From Bacteroides sp. (GTDB lineage Bacteria; Bacteroidota; Bacteroidia; Bacteroidales; Bacteroidaceae), in NCBI GenBank assembly GCA_019412865.1, contig DXOJ01000174.1, forward strand, positions 1-8,620: a stretch of DNA of 8,620 bases, written 5' to 3'. Positions 6,109 through 8,620 of this stretch are shown one piece after another; the first letter of the stretch is position 1, and each line of letters opens with the position of its first letter. A program made the position numbers and the translations under genes. A model generated the notes under the pieces. It saw only the letters and a list, made by a program, of their open reading frames with translations, was not told the DNA's origin and ran no database searches.

Positions 6109-7449
6109 ATGAAAGAAGTAAAAGAAGTGGTTGATACAGTGAGTGTGGCATTGGCAAACGGGCAACCGGAAGAAGCAGGTAATGTGGTGATGCAAGAAGT
6201 GAATCATGCTTTGCTCTCGATGGGAGTGGATGAAGCTATGGCTGATAAGATTGATAACTTTATCATCTTATTGTTTATTATTGGAATAGCATTACTGGCC
6301 AATCTGATTTGCCGCAAGATTATTCTGCGTACCGTGGCTAAATTGGTGAGACAGACAAAAGCTACTTGGGATGATATTGTATTTAATGATAAAGTAATGG
6401 TGAACATCAGCAGGATGGTGGCGCCTATATTGATTTATATATCTATTCCTATTGCTTTTCCCGAACATGCAGACTCTGCTTTGCTTGATTTTCTTCGAAG
6501 ACTTTGCATGATTTATATCCTTGCAGTCTTTCTTCGCTTCGTCAGTGCTTTGTTCACGGCTGTGTATCTGGTATATAGCGCGCGTGAGCAATATAAAGAC
6601 AAACCTTTGAAAGGGCTTTTGCAGACAGCGCAAGTCATTCTCTTCTTTATAGGAGCTATCATCATTATCAGTATTTTGATAAAGCAAAGTCCGGTGGTGT
6701 TGCTGACCGGATTAGGAGCTTCTGCTGCGGTTCTGATGTTGGTTTTCAAAGATAGTATCATGGGATTTGTCTCCGGCATCCAGCTTTCCGCCAATAATAT
6801 GCTGAAGGTGGGTGATTGGATCACGATGCCGAAATATGGTGCGGACGGTACGGTGATAGAAGTAACATTGAATACCGTAAAAGTACGTAACTTCGACAAT
6901 ACTATCACCACCATTCCTCCTTACCTGTTGATTAGTGATTCTTTCCAAAACTGGCAGGGAATGCAGGAATCCGGCGGACGTCGTGTGAAACGCTCTATCA
7001 ATATAGATATGACCAGTGTGCATTTCTGTACGCCGGAGATGTTGGCAAAATACCGGAAGATACAACTGTTGAAAGACTATGTGGATGAAACGGAAAAGGT
7101 AGTGGAAGAATATAATAAGGAACATCATATCGACAACTCTGTGTTAGTGAATGGACGCCGGCAAACAAATTTGGGAGTTTTCCGTGCCTATCTGACTAAC
7201 TATCTGAAGAATCTGCCTACCGTCAATCAAGACCTGACCTGTATGGTACGTCAGCTTCAGCCTACTGAAACCGGTATCCCATTGGAACTTTATTTCTTTT
7301 CTGCCAATAAAGTATGGGTTGCCTACGAAGGCATACAGGCAGATGTTTTCGATCATGTGCTTGCCATTATTCCCGAATTCGACTTGCGTGTCTTCCAAAA
7401 CCCGTCGGGGGCAGACCTGCATCGGATAGGGGTAAAGATAGAAAACTAA
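6109..7449 (+). CDS. ybdG: MscS-family mechanosensitive channel, YbdG type
   Basis: This is an inner-membrane channel of 446 aa that would open under membrane tension to relieve osmotic stress. It resembles E. coli YbdG (MscM-type) closely: the pore helix Gly-Leu-Gly-Ala-Ser-Ala-Ala-Val-Leu-Met-Leu-Val-Phe-Lys-Asp (residues 201-215), Gly-Ile-Gln-Leu-Ser-Ala-Asn (223-229), Gly-Asp-Trp-Ile-x-Met-Pro-Lys-Tyr-Gly-Ala-Asp-Gly (235-247), Val-Lys-Val-Arg-Asn-Phe-Asp-Asn-Thr-Ile (257-266), and a Gly-Gly-Arg-Arg-Val-Lys-Arg-Ser beta-domain entry (289-296). About five hydrophobic segments are visible (near 52-68, 103-118, 133-155, 175-192, 196-215), followed by a large cytoplasmic domain that includes the YbdG-specific insertion (about 300-375). 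An in-frame TTG at 6103 is possible, but the ATG at 6109 is preferred; an AG-rich stretch (6091-6099) precedes it. It follows the DUF4435 gene by 37 bases and precedes the AraC gene by 34, with no good promoter in either gap. Confidence 0.95.
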   Translation: MKEVKEVVDTVSVALANGQPEEAGNVVMQEVNHALLSMGVDEAMADKIDNFIILLFIIGIALLANLICRKIILRTVAKLVRQTKATWDDIVFNDKVMVNISRMVAPILIYISIPIAFPEHADSALLDFLRRLCMIYILAVFLRFVSALFTAVYLVYSAREQYKDKPLKGLLQTAQVILFFIGAIIIISILIKQSPVVLLTGLGASAAVLMLVFKDSIMGFVSGIQLSANNMLKVGDWITMPKYGADGTVIEVTLNTVKVRNFDNTITTIPPYLLISDSFQNWQGMQESGGRRVKRSINIDMTSVHFCTPEMLAKYRKIQLLKDYVDETEKVVEEYNKEHHIDNSVLVNGRRQTNLGVFRAYLTNYLKNLPTVNQDLTCMVRQLQPTETGIPLELYFFSANKVWVAYEGIQADVFDHVLAIIPEFDLRVFQNPSGADLHRIGVKIEN

Positions 7450-7483
7450 TCAAACGATAAAACGCTTATAAATTGCTATTACT

Positions 7484-8380
7484 ATGACTACACCGTTATC
7501 CAACCAGATTATCCGTGAAATCACTCCTTTGTCAGATAAGGATTGCTTTTACATTGCGGAACGTTATAAAACGGAATTCACTTATCCTATACACAACCAC
7601 TCCGAGTTTGAATTGAACTTCACCGAAAAGGCTGCCGGAGTAAGGCGGATTGTAGGAGACTCTTCCGAAGTGATAGGTGATTATGATTTGGTGTTGATAA
7701 CAGGAAAAGACTTGGAGCACGTCTGGGAACAGAACGAGTGCCGTTCGAAAGAGATACGGGAGATTACGATTCAGTTTTCTTCCGATCTTTTCTTCAAGAG
7801 CTTTATCAATAAGAATCAGTTCGACTCTATCCGCCGGATGCTGGATAAAGCACAAAAAGGGCTTTGTTTCCCGATGTCCGCCATACTCAAAATATATCCG
7901 TTGCTGGATACGCTTGCTTCAGAGAAGCAAGGATTTTATGCGGTCATTAAATTTATGACGATCTTGTATGAACTTTCTCTCTTTGAGGAAGAGGCACGTA
8001 CCTTGTCCAGTTCGTCTTTTGCCAAGATAGATATTCATTCGGACAGTCGGCGTGTGCAGAAAGTGCAGGAGTACATCAATACACATTATCAGGAAGAAAT
8101 ACGTCTGGGGCAGTTGGCCGATATGGTGGGGATGACGGATGTGTCATTCAGCCGCTTCTTCAAGCTGCGTACAGGCAAGAATCTTTCCGATTATATCATT
8201 GATATTCGGCTGGGCTTTGCTTCCCGGTTGTTGGTAGATTCTACAATGTCTATCGCCGAGATTTGTTATGAGTGCGGTTTTAATAACCTTTCCAATTTCA
8301 ACCGGATCTTCAAGAAGAAAAAGAGTTGTTCGCCTAAAGAGTTTCGCGAGAACTACCGGAAGAAAAAGAAACTGATTTAG
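7484..8380 (+). CDS. AraC-family transcriptional regulator with cupin-like sensor domain
   Basis: This is a cytosolic DNA-binding regulator of 298 aa. The N-terminal half looks like an AraC cupin sensor: a His-Asn-His-Ser-Glu-Phe-Glu motif (residues 37-43), beta-rich sequence to about 100, and a helical linker (about 110-170). The C-terminal domain has two helix-turn-helix motifs: Leu-Ala-Asp-Met-Val-Gly-Met-Thr-Asp-Val-Ser-Phe-Ser-Arg-Phe-Phe-Lys (211-227) and Ile-Ala-Glu-Ile-Cys-Tyr-Glu-Cys-Gly-Phe-Asn-Asn-Leu-Ser-Asn-Phe-Asn-Arg (257-274). It then has Ser-Pro-Lys-Glu-Phe-Arg (283-288) and a Lys-rich tail. The cupin suggests response to a small molecule, but no ligand can be named. It is last in a co-directional run with a 34-base gap to the channel gene, so it may be co-transcribed; no TAnnTTTG element is seen just upstream. 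Its targets are unknown. It converges on the PDDEXK gene with 26 bases between the stops. Confidence 0.93.
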   Translation: MTTPLSNQIIREITPLSDKDCFYIAERYKTEFTYPIHNHSEFELNFTEKAAGVRRIVGDSSEVIGDYDLVLITGKDLEHVWEQNECRSKEIREITIQFSSDLFFKSFINKNQFDSIRRMLDKAQKGLCFPMSAILKIYPLLDTLASEKQGFYAVIKFMTILYELSLFEEEARTLSSSSFAKIDIHSDSRRVQKVQEYINTHYQEEIRLGQLADMVGMTDVSFSRFFKLRTGKNLSDYIIDIRLGFASRLLVDSTMSIAEICYECGFNNLSNFNRIFKKKKSCSPKEFRENYRKKKKLI

Positions 8381-8406
8381 CGCATTCTCATTTATGAACT
8401 TGGTGA

Positions 8407-8620
8407 TTAACTCCCGAGTTCTATCTTCCACTCACCAATCGTTCGTGTGGCACTGTCAAAGTTTACACCTACTTTAACTATTTTCCTGTGATCCGCCTGA
8501 TACGGAATAGCATACCCTTTGCTGTTAATCTGCGCTAATGCTTCTTCGGGTGTACCATCTATTTTAAATTCAAAAACATAGATGGCATCTTGAAGTTTCA
8601 CAACCGCGTCTGCTCTTCCG
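8407..8620 (-). CDS. AAA-ATPase-like/PDDEXK_9 family protein, C-terminal end (5' part beyond window)
   Basis: The frame is open to the right edge, so the true start lies outside; the GTG at 8601 is internal. The 71 visible residues carry a PD-(D/E)XK nuclease core: Gly-Arg-Ala-Asp (8608-8619), Tyr-Val-Phe-Glu-Phe-Lys (the Glu-x-Lys pair, about 8561-8578), and a Gln-Ile-x-x-Lys-Gly-Tyr-Ala helix (about 8515-8538). The end reads Lys-Val-Gly-Val-Asn-Phe, then Trp-Lys-Ile-Glu. This is the C-terminal PDDEXK_9 (DUF1703) domain, which in Bacteroides normally follows an AAA-ATPase-like domain (PF09820) in proteins of about 500-580 aa. Many near-copies occur per genome, and their function is unsettled. 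The acidic and Lys residues of the core are all present, so the domain is not obviously dead. The N-terminal ATPase half cannot be checked here. Confidence 0.85.
   Translation of the reverse strand, partial: GRADAVVKLQDAIYVFEFKIDGTPEEALAQINSKGYAIPYQADHRKIVKVGVNFDSATRTIGEWKIELGS

Noticed and set aside
6513..7128. Two overlapping - strand frames of 133 and 138 residues inside the channel gene
   Set aside because: They are antisense shadows of the YbdG-type gene, which has clear motifs through this whole stretch. No domain could be recognised in them.
4100..8380. Apparent rise in GC from the permease to the ATPase genes as a sign of horizontal transfer
   Set aside because: Hand counts of single lines differ (24/60 at 2101-2160, 31/60 at 4381-4440), but the EamA line counted is intermediate (28/60 at 3541-3600). 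The change is gradual and within normal Bacteroides range, with no insertion boundary or direct repeat seen.
8409..8420. Small inverted repeat AACTC/GAGTT as a possible terminator
   Set aside because: The stem is five bases with a two-base loop, lies within the coding end of the PDDEXK gene and has no T-run.

Overview
The window looks like a chromosomal stretch of a gut Bacteroides (Bacteroidota). The evidence is protein-level resemblance to Bacteroides families, start codons with almost no Shine-Dalgarno sequence, two good TAnnTTTG-type -7 promoter elements in the one divergent intergenic gap, and the C-terminal piece of an AAA-ATPase/PD-(D/E)XK protein of a type that Bacteroides genomes carry in many copies. 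The species cannot be named from the sequence alone. Coding density is very high, and no stretch longer than about 115 bases lacks a gene.

Region 1 (1-3109, + strand) is a sugar-acid/glycerate block. It holds the 3' end of an SMP-30/gluconolactonase-like beta-propeller gene cut by the left edge, a type I glycerate kinase, and a GntP-family permease 15 bases downstream. The likely job is uptake of glycerate or a related hydroxy-acid and its phosphorylation into lower glycolysis. The substrate is an inference from adjacency.

Region 2 (3117-4034, - strand) is a lone EamA/DMT transporter. It converges on the permease with only 7 bases between the stop codons.

Region 3 (4157-8380, + strand) is a four-gene run with gaps of 22, 37 and 34 bases. 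The genes are a compact ABC/AAA-type ATPase, a DUF4435 (TOPRIM-like) protein, a YbdG-type MscS channel and an AraC-family regulator. It starts from a promoter that overlaps back-to-back with the EamA promoter. The ATPase + DUF4435 pair has the architecture of the anti-phage PARIS system (AriA/AriB), but with an unusually small ATPase and inside an ordinary-looking operon. This is the most interesting part of the window. A four-copy heptamer repeat spans the stop codon between the two genes.

Region 4 (8407-8620, - strand) is the C-terminal nuclease-like end of an AAA-ATPase-like/PDDEXK_9 gene that runs off the right edge. No RNA genes, insertion sequences, CRISPR arrays or convincing hairpin terminators were seen.
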